64,000 bases of DNA from NCBI GenBank assembly GCA_934693165.1, contig CAKUUX010000005.1, positions 65,789-129,788 of the forward strand. Direction: 5' to 3'. Position numbers and translations under genes: made by a program. Positions 53,749-62,544 of this stretch are shown in pieces. This stretch comes from an uncultured Candidatus Melainabacteria bacterium. GTDB taxonomy: Bacteria > Cyanobacteriota > Vampirovibrionia > Gastranaerophilales > Gastranaerophilaceae. Each line of letters opens with the position of its first letter. Within the stretch, counting starts at the first letter, position 1. Below the pieces are notes generated by a model that ran no database searches, was not told where the DNA came from, and saw nothing but the letters and a program-made list of their open reading frames with translations.

Positions 53749-54396
53749 ATGAAAGTAAACGCAATCAAAAACACAATGCTTTTAAATTCAAAGCAAAACT
53801 TGATGTTCAAAGGCAATATGCCTAAAATTACTTTTTCTAGTGGTGCAAATTTAAACCAACCAGAAAAAGACGTTTTTCAAAAATCTGAAAAACCTGCTGT
53901 AGTTGAAAAAACTGTTAAAAAAGAGAATGATGACAAATTTGAATTACCAAAAGACAGAGTATTCAAAAAACCTATTATGTCTACAAAAGAAAAACCATAT
54001 TGCCAGTTCGACAATGACAAAGTAAACTTATTTGTAAATGCTAGAGAAAAAGCAATTCCAGCTTTGGCAGAAATGCTAAACAATGCAAAAAATGAAGCTG
54101 AAATCTGCGAAGGTTTATACATTGCAAACTCAATGGCAATGGAAAACGTTAAAGGTGTTGATAAAATGTACTACGGCACTTTCTCAAAATTTAATGAAAA
54201 CCGTTCTCCAAATGTTCAATCATTATTATCAGGTGTTTACAGAAGAATTTTAGTTCCTGATACATTTGGACCTTTGGTAAAAATGTTAGCAGATAACATT
54301 AAAGAACCTCCTGTAAACCCACCATTTGATCCGAATGAATCTATCGGTGGTGCAATTTTAGAACTTATCAAAGCACCTAAAATTAATCCTCTGTAA
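53749..54396 (+). CDS. Unknown protein with N-terminal FKG leader
   Basis: 215 residues. An extra N-terminal 80 residues (MKVNAIKNTMLLNSKQNLMF, then KGNMPKITF, Lys/Glu-rich linker) precede the domain shared with the preceding gene: FDNDKVNLFVNAREKAIPAL, SKFNENRSPNVQSLLSGVYR, PDTFGPLVK and FDPNESIGGAILEL. GGAAG precedes the ATG. Last gene of the riboswitch operon, with a terminator 20 bp downstream. Function unknown. Confidence 0.75.
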   Translation: MKVNAIKNTMLLNSKQNLMFKGNMPKITFSSGANLNQPEKDVFQKSEKPAVVEKTVKKENDDKFELPKDRVFKKPIMSTKEKPYCQFDNDKVNLFVNAREKAIPALAEMLNNAKNEAEICEGLYIANSMAMENVKGVDKMYYGTFSKFNENRSPNVQSLLSGVYRRILVPDTFGPLVKMLADNIKEPPVNPPFDPNESIGGAILELIKAPKINPL

Positions 54397-54415
54397 GATA
54401 AAATAAATATGTACT

Positions 54416-54449
54416 AAAAAAGAGCTACTTTATAAGGTAGCTCTTTTTT
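54416..54449 (+). terminator. Terminator of the riboswitch operon
   Basis: 13-bp stem (54416-54428 with 54437-54449) with T tract; symmetrical A/T ends mean it may also serve the convergent TPR gene. Confidence 0.85.
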
Positions 54450-54464
54450 TATAAATAAAATCTT

Positions 54465-56102
54465 TTAGTTTTCTTCTTTCAACATTTCAAGGTTTTCTTT
54501 AGCTGTTTCGTTTTCTGGATCTAGTTTTAGAATTGATTCATACATTTCAATAGCATCAGAAATTTGACCTTGTCCTTCGTAAATAAGCGCTAATTGATGT
54601 CTGGCACCAATATGATTTGGATCTAATTGAAGGACTTTCTTAAGAGACGTGATTTCATTTTCTATATCTCTTTGTCTTGCGTATAATCTTGCTAATCTGT
54701 AGTGAGCATACGCATTTTCGCTATCATATTTAATAGCCTTAAGTAATGCAATTTTTTCTTCGTAAATATTTTCTATAACTTCATAACATTCAGATAAGTA
54801 AATATAACATTCTGATTGTTCAGGATTTAATTCTAATGATTTTTTCAATTGAGTAATTGCTTCGTTATAGCTCTTGATATGCATATTTACTTTACCAAGT
54901 TGTAAGTAAATTGTAGGATTTGATTCATCATACTGAATAGCAAGAGGGAATAATTTAAAACATTCTGTATATTCGCCTTGGTCAAATAAATCCATTGCCC
55001 ATTCAACATACAAATTACTCATATCAGTATGTACAAGTGCAACTTCTCTCGGTGGAACTAAGTCCAAAATTTCTTTATAAGTTGTAACTGCATTTGTGTA
55101 TTGTTTTTCATCTCTGTAGGCTTGAGCAAGAATTTTTCTGATTTCAACATTTTCAGGATTACTTTCTGCAAGAACTAATAAATAATCTAAACCTTTATTA
55201 AATTCTCCTTTTAAAATATATATTTTAGCAATTAAAGCCCTTGTTGAAACTTTATCTGCAAATGGATGCTCAAATAGTTGTTCGGCATAAGTTAATGCTT
55301 CATCATATCTTTTTAGAGCATAATTAATATTTACAAGATTTTGTAATAACCACAATGAAAAGTTATCGTCTTGCGCACTCGCTAAAAGTTCATCACATAA
55401 ATTTATTGCATCATCGAATTTTTTTGTTTTTATATACAATTCAATAATTTTTTTATTTATATCAATATCTTCTGGATAAATTTCTTTTATTGCAAATAAT
55501 TCTTCAAAAGCTTCTTCATATTCTTCTAAGTCAATGTGCAAATTTGCTAGAATTGTTTTAACTTTTAAAAGTTCTGCATTACTATCTACATATTGTTCAT
55601 ATTTTTTGAACATTTTCATAGCAGAAATTTTTTGATTTTGAGAAAGATAAATATCTGCCAATTCTCTTATTGCAATGTTATTTTCTTGATCCATTTCAAG
55701 AATAAGTTTGTATTCATTGATAGCTTTTGAAATTTGATTAATTTTTTTATAGCATTTTGCAAGTAAAACGTGCATAGGTACATTATCTTTTTCTCTTTCA
55801 AGAATTACTAAGATTGTACTAATTGCATCATAGATTTTATCTCTTGAAAAGAAAGCTTTTGCTAAATATTCTCTAATAGGAACAGCATCTGGCTGACTCT
55901 TCAAGTATTCAATAGAAACATTTTCAACAATTTCATATTTCTTTTGTCTATATAACATTTCAATTTGTTTAAGCATATCAGGTAAACTAATTTGAAGTTC
56001 TTTTTTGTATCCTGGTTGGGTAAAAGAAACCAATAGGTATGAAAGATATACTATAAAGCCAATTGAAATGGCAATAATTATGAAAACGAGAGTATTAGTC
56101 AT
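54465..56102 (-). CDS. Membrane-anchored TPR-repeat protein
   Basis: 545 residues. One N-terminal helix (LVFIIIAISIGFIVYLSYLL) then about 12-14 TPR units facing the cytoplasm, given the short uncharged N-terminus (for example AINEYKLILEMDQENNIAIR, AITQLKKSLELNPEQSECYI and AIEMYESILKLDPENETAKE). Similar in design to LapB/YciM-type anchored TPR proteins, but without their rubredoxin-like C-terminal cysteines. Monocistronic. Confidence 0.82.
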   Translation of the reverse strand: MTNTLVFIIIAISIGFIVYLSYLLVSFTQPGYKKELQISLPDMLKQIEMLYRQKKYEIVENVSIEYLKSQPDAVPIREYLAKAFFSRDKIYDAISTILVILEREKDNVPMHVLLAKCYKKINQISKAINEYKLILEMDQENNIAIRELADIYLSQNQKISAMKMFKKYEQYVDSNAELLKVKTILANLHIDLEEYEEAFEELFAIKEIYPEDIDINKKIIELYIKTKKFDDAINLCDELLASAQDDNFSLWLLQNLVNINYALKRYDEALTYAEQLFEHPFADKVSTRALIAKIYILKGEFNKGLDYLLVLAESNPENVEIRKILAQAYRDEKQYTNAVTTYKEILDLVPPREVALVHTDMSNLYVEWAMDLFDQGEYTECFKLFPLAIQYDESNPTIYLQLGKVNMHIKSYNEAITQLKKSLELNPEQSECYIYLSECYEVIENIYEEKIALLKAIKYDSENAYAHYRLARLYARQRDIENEITSLKKVLQLDPNHIGARHQLALIYEGQGQISDAIEMYESILKLDPENETAKENLEMLKEEN

Positions 56103-56188
56103 AAAAAATCCTTTTTCGTCGACTGTTTTAGTTCTTTAAAAATAGTAAAGAATTTTACTTTTTTCCTAAAAACATTATAGTATATTAT

Positions 56189-56743
56189 ATGCGAAAAATT
56201 TTGTTATGTCTACTAATACTTACAATTTTTGTATCTACAGGTCTTGCTTATGCAGAGGAGGTCGACTGGAGTTCTATAGGTAATCCTGACAACGCTTGGG
56301 ATGGTCAAAAACCTATTACAAATAAAGAATTTGAAGAAATAATGACCGAATTAGAAAAAAGGAAAAACAAATCTAAAAGAGCTCCTAAACCAATGAAAGG
56401 GACTGAATTAAACCAATCTTCTAGTGATGTAGAACTTCTTACAAACATAAATACTGCCATTCCTCTTTTAAATCTGCCTGTACCAATTGTTGTCGGGGGA
56501 GAACTACTTATCCCTGGGCATTACAAGGTTATTGGCGAAAAGATTAAAGGTAAGGTTTATTTAAAATTTTATCAAGGTTATAGAATGATTGCTCAAACAG
56601 AAGCTTATGAAACAGAGGATGACTTTGGTTCTGATGAAATTTATTTTCTTAAATACGAAGAAGCTCCAAACAATCATTTAAAAATAATGTTTGGCTCAAT
56701 GGAGTTTAATGCATTTACTTTTGTTACTTATTTGAACAATTAA
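56189..56743 (+). CDS. Secreted protein, unknown
   Basis: 184 residues with a signal peptide (ILLCLLILTIFVSTGLAYA). The mature part has an acidic/aromatic start (EVDWSSIGNPDNAWDGQKPI) that is short and Pro-poor, and then a beta-rich domain (VPIVVGGELLIPGHYKVIGE, KVYLKFYQGYRMIAQTEAYE). The 'GGELLIPGHYKV' strand is reminiscent of the pharyngeal VPxGT strands in other secreted proteins here, but homology is unproven. TATAGT ends 7 nt before the ATG and there is no ribosome-binding site. Confidence 0.7.
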   Translation: MRKILLCLLILTIFVSTGLAYAEEVDWSSIGNPDNAWDGQKPITNKEFEEIMTELEKRKNKSKRAPKPMKGTELNQSSSDVELLTNINTAIPLLNLPVPIVVGGELLIPGHYKVIGEKIKGKVYLKFYQGYRMIAQTEAYETEDDFGSDEIYFLKYEEAPNNHLKIMFGSMEFNAFTFVTYLNN

Positions 56744-56778
56744 CTTTTAAAATATACTTTAAGTGCTATTATTGATTT

Positions 56779-58101
56779 ATGGACTACAGTTTGTTGCTAA
56801 ATCCAATATTGATATCAGTGATAGTTCTTTGTGTATTATGTTTATGCAAGGTTAATGTAATTTTGTCGATTATTTTATCGACAATTGTAGCAGGAACTCT
56901 TTCACACTTTACATTTACAAAGACAATGAACTTGTTCATAAGTGGTATGGGCGCAAATTCTGAAACAGCTTTGTCTTACATTTTATTAGGAACTTTTGCT
57001 GCTACAATTACTACAACAGGATTAGCAACAATACTTTCAAGATTTTTAGAAAAAATTATCAACGGTAAAAAACGTTATTTGGTATCAGTAATTATTTTAA
57101 TGGCTATTGCCTCTCAAAACTTGATACCTATTCATATTGCGTTTATTCCTATTTTAATTCCACCACTTTTATCATTAATGAACAAATTAAAAATTGATAG
57201 AAGAATGATTTCTTCTTCTTTAGCGTTTGGTTTAAAAATGCCATATATTGTAATTCCTGCAGGTTTCGGCCTTATTTTTCAAGGCTTGATTGCTGATTAT
57301 ATGACAAAAAGTGGCATACCCGTTACAATGAAAGATGTTTGGCACGTTAATTGGTTCTTAGGTTTAGCAATGCTAGTAGGTTTGCTAATTGCAATTTTCG
57401 TAAGCTACAGAAAACCAAGAGAATACAAAGATTTAGCTATTATCCAAACAGATGAAGATGCTTTTGCTGAAGAAAATATTACTTTTAATAAAAAACATTT
57501 AATGGTTATAATTGCAGCTGTCGCAACACTACTAATCCAGTTGATCACTAAATCTTTGCCATTAGGTGCTGTAATTGGCTTGACCATTATTTTTGCAACA
57601 GGTGTTGTTGACCATAAAAAGTCAGATGATTTATTCAATCAAGGCATTTTATTGATGGGTAATATTGCATTTGTAATGCTTATTGCAGCAGGATTTGCGC
57701 TAGTTTTACAAGAAGGTGGAGGTATTGACTCTTTACTTAATACTGTAGCGCCTCATTTAGAAGGTAACAAATTTATTTCTGCCTTCTCAATGTTACTTAT
57801 TGGATTATTTATTTCAATGGGAATAGGTACTTCTTTTGGTACAATCCCAATTTTAACAGTTTTATTTGTTCCAATCTGTGTAAAATTAGGACTTTCTGCT
57901 CCTGCATCAATTATTTTAATGTCTGCAACTGCAGCGTTGGGTGATGCTGGTTCACCTGTTTCTGATACGACTTTAGGACCAACGTCTGGACTTAATGCAG
58001 ACGGACAGCACGACCATATCAAGGATACTTGCGTGCCAACGTTTTTACACTTTAATATACCTCTTATAATCTTTGCTCTTGTTGCAATTTATATTTTCTA
58101 A
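56779..58101 (+). CDS. Na+/H+ antiporter-family (YuiF-like) permease
   Basis: 440 residues with about 11-12 hydrophobic helices. Landmarks of the family are the N-terminal IILSTIVAGTLSHFT, the conserved MAIASQNLIPIHIAFIPILI, the mid-protein IAAGFALVLQEGGGIDSLL, and the C-terminal ATAALGDAGSPVSDTTLGPT. Related proteins are annotated as Na+/H+ antiporters or amino-acid permeases; the substrate is uncertain. Its stop overlaps that of the convergent GGDEF gene by 4 bp. Confidence 0.85.
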   Translation: MDYSLLLNPILISVIVLCVLCLCKVNVILSIILSTIVAGTLSHFTFTKTMNLFISGMGANSETALSYILLGTFAATITTTGLATILSRFLEKIINGKKRYLVSVIILMAIASQNLIPIHIAFIPILIPPLLSLMNKLKIDRRMISSSLAFGLKMPYIVIPAGFGLIFQGLIADYMTKSGIPVTMKDVWHVNWFLGLAMLVGLLIAIFVSYRKPREYKDLAIIQTDEDAFAEENITFNKKHLMVIIAAVATLLIQLITKSLPLGAVIGLTIIFATGVVDHKKSDDLFNQGILLMGNIAFVMLIAAGFALVLQEGGGIDSLLNTVAPHLEGNKFISAFSMLLIGLFISMGIGTSFGTIPILTVLFVPICVKLGLSAPASIILMSATAALGDAGSPVSDTTLGPTSGLNADGQHDHIKDTCVPTFLHFNIPLIIFALVAIYIF

Positions 58102-60026
58102 GGATTTCCAAGATTTATAGAGTTTTCGTGTTTGCTTACAAGGTGGATGAATTCTTTTACAAGTGCTTCATTCCACTTTTTACCAGCTTCTTCTTTAATA
58201 ATTTCAAGAGCTTTTTCTTTTGATAATTCTTCTCGATAACTTCTTTTTTCAATCATTGCAAAATATGCATCTGTGATAAGAATAATTTGGGATACAAGAG
58301 GAATTTCTGGACCTTTCATTTGGTTTGGATATCCTGTACCATCCCAATTTTCGTGATGTTTTTCAATAATTGGAATAACATCTTGTATGTTTGAAATTGG
58401 TTTCAAAATCTCTCTAGCTGCAATAACTGGATGTTCTTTGATATGTTCTTTTTCTTCTTCTGAAAGTGGCTCTTTCTTTTGAAGAAGTTCTTTTGGAAGC
58501 ATTAAGTTTCCGATATCGTATAATAACATTGCAACTTTTAAATTGTCTAATTCTTCTGGAGCTAATTCAAAATGTTTTGCTAGCATTGTTGCAATAAGTA
58601 ATTTTGATTTTGTAGAACCATCATGATGAGTTGGATTATACGTTTTAGCTAACATATCAGCAACCGTGTAAACCATTTCTTTTGGTGAGTTGCTATCTAC
58701 TGTTGTTGTTTTTAATTTGTCGCACAATTCTTTTGAAATGTTTTCATCAACTGGAACTCTTTGTTTTGATAAGATATCAATAAATGCATCAATAGCACGT
58801 TCTTGCCAAGAAGATTGGTTATTAGTTTTGGCTAAAGTAACTTGATTTCTGCCATTACGTTTTGATTGATACATTGCTTGGTCAGTCAATTCTAACAACT
58901 CTTCAACGTCATCAGATTGTTCTAAGAATGTTGCAACACCTAAGCTTGCAGTAATTTTACCGACAATTTCGATAGGTGAATCTTCAATAGCTTTTCTAAT
59001 TCTTTCTGCAGCCTTCATCCCACCTGTAGAATCAATACCTGGAAGAAGTACATTAAATTCTTCCCCACCCATTCTAACTGGAACATCAATAGAACGAGCA
59101 TTTTGCTTTAAAACTTTTGAAATTTGTTGAATAGCTAAATCACCCAATGAGTGGCCAAATTTATCGTTAATATGTTTTAGGTGGTCTAAGTCAATACCAA
59201 TAATTGTAAATGGTTGATGTTGACGCTTTGCACGAGTAACCTCTTTATCCAAACATTCTTGGAAATATCTTCTGTTGTACAAACCTGTTAATGCGTCTGT
59301 TACAGCTTGGTCTTTTACAACTTGGAATAGATTTACGATAGTTAAAGCTAATTCGATTTGTCTTGCAAACAATTTCAAGAAATCAAGCTCACCTTCCGTA
59401 AGTTCTTCTCTGTATGACATTACGCAAAGTACACCAAAATCCTTGTTAATTGTTTTTAGAGGAAGGACGATGAATGAACGACATTTTGCATTAGATAAAA
59501 TACATTCAACTGTTTCTTCATCTAAATCAACAAATAACGAATCCAATCCTGCTCTTAAATCTTTGCTATGGGTAATTTCATTTTTTGATAAAGCTTTCCA
59601 TATCAATTTGTTTTTATCATAAAGTAATCTATTTGAATTCAAATGACCTTTAAAAAGCTTTGAAAACTTGTCTGCAGTATCATCTTCCGACATAGCAATA
59701 ATTGACGAAAATTCACCATTTTCGTCATTCTCTTTTTGTAAAATTACGCAACTTAAATAGTTTAATTCAGTTTGAAGCGTTTCTACAGTAGTTTTTAAAA
59801 CACTAGAAATAGGCTTTGCAGAGTTCATCATATCCCAGATGTGTTGCAAAGTTAACATACGTTGATTTGCAACTTTTAACTCATACGTTCTTTCTTCAAT
59901 TTCTTGTTCTAACTCGGCGTTACGTTCATAAATTTCTAAAAAATCTTTCTTACCAGTGTATAAATTATTTTCAACTTCTGTTATTTGTTTTGTGAAGTGC
60001 TTGATTTTGCCGAGAAAATTTTTCAT
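58098..60026 (-). CDS. GAF-GGDEF diguanylate cyclase with degenerate HD-GYP domain
   Basis: 642 residues: an N-terminal coiled coil (about 1-60), a GAF-like sensor (about 70-225), and a GGDEF domain with the active-site motif GGEEF in RMGGEEFNVLLPG near residue 318 and the N-terminal signature DALTGLYNRRYFQ. An HD-GYP-like domain follows with HHENWDGTGYP near 564. The HD dyad is altered to YDIGN (canonical HDIGK), losing one metal ligand. Synthesis of c-di-GMP is therefore likely; hydrolysis is doubtful. No membrane segment, so a cytoplasmic signal protein. Confidence 0.88.
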   Translation of the reverse strand: MKNFLGKIKHFTKQITEVENNLYTGKKDFLEIYERNAELEQEIEERTYELKVANQRMLTLQHIWDMMNSAKPISSVLKTTVETLQTELNYLSCVILQKENDENGEFSSIIAMSEDDTADKFSKLFKGHLNSNRLLYDKNKLIWKALSKNEITHSKDLRAGLDSLFVDLDEETVECILSNAKCRSFIVLPLKTINKDFGVLCVMSYREELTEGELDFLKLFARQIELALTIVNLFQVVKDQAVTDALTGLYNRRYFQECLDKEVTRAKRQHQPFTIIGIDLDHLKHINDKFGHSLGDLAIQQISKVLKQNARSIDVPVRMGGEEFNVLLPGIDSTGGMKAAERIRKAIEDSPIEIVGKITASLGVATFLEQSDDVEELLELTDQAMYQSKRNGRNQVTLAKTNNQSSWQERAIDAFIDILSKQRVPVDENISKELCDKLKTTTVDSNSPKEMVYTVADMLAKTYNPTHHDGSTKSKLLIATMLAKHFELAPEELDNLKVAMLLYDIGNLMLPKELLQKKEPLSEEEKEHIKEHPVIAAREILKPISNIQDVIPIIEKHHENWDGTGYPNQMKGPEIPLVSQIILITDAYFAMIEKRSYREELSKEKALEIIKEEAGKKWNEALVKEFIHLVSKHENSINLGNP

Positions 60027-60206
60027 TCAATTAAATCCTTTAGGGTTTTTCGTAATATTATACTACATCTTTTTATTGTAGTAAATATGGACTTTTAAAA
60101 ATTTATCATTAAATAAAAAAAGTACACTAAATGAATGGTCTAATTTATTTAGTAAAATGAGATAATGTGAATAGAGATATGTTTAAATTGGGGAGAAATT
60201 TAACGT

Positions 60207-61610
60207 ATGATACCAAAGATTGGGCCTAGACAGTATCCAATAAGCAAACCTCAAGTTAATAATGAGGAAGAGGCAAAAAAAGCTTCTACGGAAACTGAGC
60301 AGGAAGGTGATAACCTTCAGCAAAGTAAGGGCTTAGCATATACACAGGATAGTCAAACTCAATTACCGAGTGCAGAAGCTACTCGTTCTAATTTGGTGCA
60401 AACTCCTCAGCAACATTCAGAAATTTCGAACGAGAACGGTTTGTGCAAATCTCATACTCCGTTAAGTCAACGTAGTACAAAGATTAACATTGCTCAAATT
60501 TTAAAAGATTTTAAAAATACAGCTATCGCCATTGCAACTCCAGATGATTTGATGGAAGAAGTGGATGATTATATTGGCTTAATCAAAAAACAAGTTACAA
60601 AAGAATCACCAAATATTAAACTAATCCAAGCAAATTTAAAAAATGCAGGTGGATTACTTGATAAATATATTTCTGATACTTTGAACAAAGATTCAAAAGT
60701 TGTACAAAATTGGGTTGACGCTGTATTCTTGCAAGACGTTAACTACAAATATGATGATGAAGAAGTTAATGTAGACTTTTTAGTAAACTTCCCTGAAAAG
60801 AAAGAAGATGAAACTAAAAAAGCTACCAATGAAGGTGCGAAACCTGAACAAGTACAACCTCAAAAAGTTGAAGATAAAGACAAAGATTTAAAATCTAAAT
60901 TTATTAAAGCTAAAAAAGAAGCTTCTATTGAACAATTTAGAGAAGCTTTGGCTTTGACTGATACAGCAGAAGATAAAGAAATCAAGCCAAAAATCACTTT
61001 TGAAATGGGTAAAATTTACGATAAACAAGATAAATTACCTGAAGCTTTGATTTGTTATCAACAAACCCTTGAAAATTCAAATGATAAAAATTTAAAATTT
61101 CAAACACATTACTCAATGGCAAAAATCTATGATGATGTGAATGAATTTGAACCTGCAATTGACCACTATTTTATAGCAATTGGTTATGCTGGCGAAGCTG
61201 AAAATGACGAAGCTCAAACAACATTCTTAACAAAAATGGCAAACATGTTTGCAGATAAATACGATAAGAAAGCCTTTGATTTCTACGGCGAAGCTGAAAA
61301 TATTGCAGGCAGAGTTAATAAACCAAAAGTTAAAGGGTTTGTTTCTAGCAATACAGCAACAGCTTATGACAAATTTAACATGCCAAAGAGTGCATTAAAA
61401 TATTATTCTGATGCAATTCAAAACTACTCTCAAACAGACTTGAACGATAAAATTGCAATAAATTACAAGCGTGCAGGTCAATTGATGACTGATTATAATA
61501 AAAAAGATAAAGCAAAATCTTTGTTACAAAAAGCGATGAGTTATGCTATAAAACTTGACGACAAAGAAATGATGAAAGAAATTAATAAAGATTTGATTAA
61601 GAATTTGTAG
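60207..61610 (+). CDS. Cytoplasmic TPR-repeat protein with disordered N-terminus
   Basis: 467 residues. The first ~95 are polar and probably disordered (Gln/Ser/Glu-rich). Residues about 100-200 are helical (IKKQVTKESPNIKLIQANLK), a Lys/Glu linker follows, and about 235-467 hold five to six TPR units (KITFEMGKIYDKQDKLPEAL, HYSMAKIYDDVNEFEPAIDH, ALKYYSDAIQNYSQTDLNDK). No signal peptide. The start is fixed by GGGGAG upstream. Function unknown; ends before a strong terminator. Confidence 0.8.
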   Translation: MIPKIGPRQYPISKPQVNNEEEAKKASTETEQEGDNLQQSKGLAYTQDSQTQLPSAEATRSNLVQTPQQHSEISNENGLCKSHTPLSQRSTKINIAQILKDFKNTAIAIATPDDLMEEVDDYIGLIKKQVTKESPNIKLIQANLKNAGGLLDKYISDTLNKDSKVVQNWVDAVFLQDVNYKYDDEEVNVDFLVNFPEKKEDETKKATNEGAKPEQVQPQKVEDKDKDLKSKFIKAKKEASIEQFREALALTDTAEDKEIKPKITFEMGKIYDKQDKLPEALICYQQTLENSNDKNLKFQTHYSMAKIYDDVNEFEPAIDHYFIAIGYAGEAENDEAQTTFLTKMANMFADKYDKKAFDFYGEAENIAGRVNKPKVKGFVSSNTATAYDKFNMPKSALKYYSDAIQNYSQTDLNDKIAINYKRAGQLMTDYNKKDKAKSLLQKAMSYAIKLDDKEMMKEINKDLIKNL

Positions 61611-61627
61611 ATGGTTTTACAAAAAGC

Positions 61628-61663
61628 TTAAGACGGCGCAAGCAAATGCTTGCGCCGTCTTAA
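61628..61663. terminator. Bidirectional terminator between the TPR gene and rpsO
   Basis: 16-bp perfect GC-rich stem (61628-61643 with 61648-61663), loop AAAT, flanked by A and T runs. Confidence 0.88.
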
Positions 61664-61682
61664 AGTATAATTTTAATAAGAA

Positions 61683-61952
61683 CTAACCTCTGATTTTTAG
61701 TTTTTTAACTAATTCTCTGTAACCATCTAAGTTAGTATCTTTTAAGTATGATAAAAGTCTTTTTCTTTTACCAACTAACATTAAAAGACCTCTTTTCGTA
61801 GCGAAATCTTTTTTGTTAGCTTTCATGTGTTCTGTTAATTCAATAATTTTTTGGCTCATCATAGCGATTTGAACGCTTGCAGAACCTGTATCATTAGCGT
61901 CTTTACCATATTTTTTAACGATTGATGCTTTGTTTTTTAAGTTGATTGTCAT
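61683..61952 (-). CDS. rpsO: 30S ribosomal protein S15
   Basis: 89 residues, the canonical length. It contains DTGSASVQIAMMSQKIIELT, HMKANKKDFATKRGLLMLVG and KRKRLLSYLKDTNLDGYREL, the rRNA-binding helices of S15, which binds the 16S central domain early in assembly. Start supported by AAAGGAAG. It is alone here: the usual partner pnp is not adjacent. Confidence 0.97.
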   Translation of the reverse strand: MTINLKNKASIVKKYGKDANDTGSASVQIAMMSQKIIELTEHMKANKKDFATKRGLLMLVGKRKRLLSYLKDTNLDGYRELVKKLKIRG

Positions 61953-62050
61953 TTCAAAACTTCCTTTTTTATTTATATCTCTGTAATAATGATATAAAAA
62001 AAAAGAAAAAAATCAACACATGAGATTAAAAATACTTAACAAAATTAGAA

Positions 62051-62461
62051 TTAATCTGCAAAAATGCTAACTTGAGTTGCAAATCTTTGAGCAGAGCAAT
62101 AATTATCTGTGTATCTTTGCAATCTGATTAATTCAGCATCTCTTGTTGCGTAAGCTTCTTTCATTGTAATTGTAGAAGCATCATATTTTTCTTGATTCTT
62201 TTCACGAATGAAAGCGTTTCTTTGATATAACTTATTTTGTTTTTTTAATTTTGCGTTATCAGATTTTGCGTGATAGTAAGAATCTCTAGCGTTAGCGTAA
62301 ACTTCACGTTGTTCTTCTAATTGATCGAATAAAGATTTAGCTTTTGCATTTTGCTCAGCCTTCATCTTAGCAATTTTAACTTCTTTTTCTTTCTTTTGCG
62401 CTTCAACAGGGTCTGTTAGATAACCAAATGATTTTTTAATATCGTTGTTGATTTCTGCCAT
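62051..62461 (-). CDS. Coiled-coil protein of unknown function under a GGCAAT-class promoter
   Basis: 136 residues, almost entirely charged helix (KEKEVKIAKMKAEQNAKAKS, ARDSYYHAKSDNAKLKKQNK), with a short hydrophobic end ATQVSIFAD. No signal peptide or membrane segment. AAAGAGG precedes the ATG. Its 5' leader begins TACGAGAGATT, closely resembling that of the 55-residue gene. Function unknown; possibly a structural or regulatory protein abundant enough to need a strong promoter, which is inference. Confidence 0.75.
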   Translation of the reverse strand: MAEINNDIKKSFGYLTDPVEAQKKEKEVKIAKMKAEQNAKAKSLFDQLEEQREVYANARDSYYHAKSDNAKLKKQNKLYQRNAFIREKNQEKYDASTITMKEAYATRDAELIRLQRYTDNYCSAQRFATQVSIFAD

Positions 62462-62489
62462 GCTAAAATGTCCTCTTTAATCTCTCGTA

Positions 62490-62523
62490 CTTATATAAAG
62501 TATTTTTTCTTAAAAAAATTGCC
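62490..62523 (-). promoter_or_regulatory. Promoter element B
   Basis: On the minus strand: GGCAAT (62523-62518), 15 nt, TACTTTATATAAG (62502-62490), then TACGAGAGATTAAAGAGG. It lies back-to-back with the purB promoter region. Confidence 0.7.
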
Positions 62524-62544
62524 TTTTTGTAGTATGATATTTGT

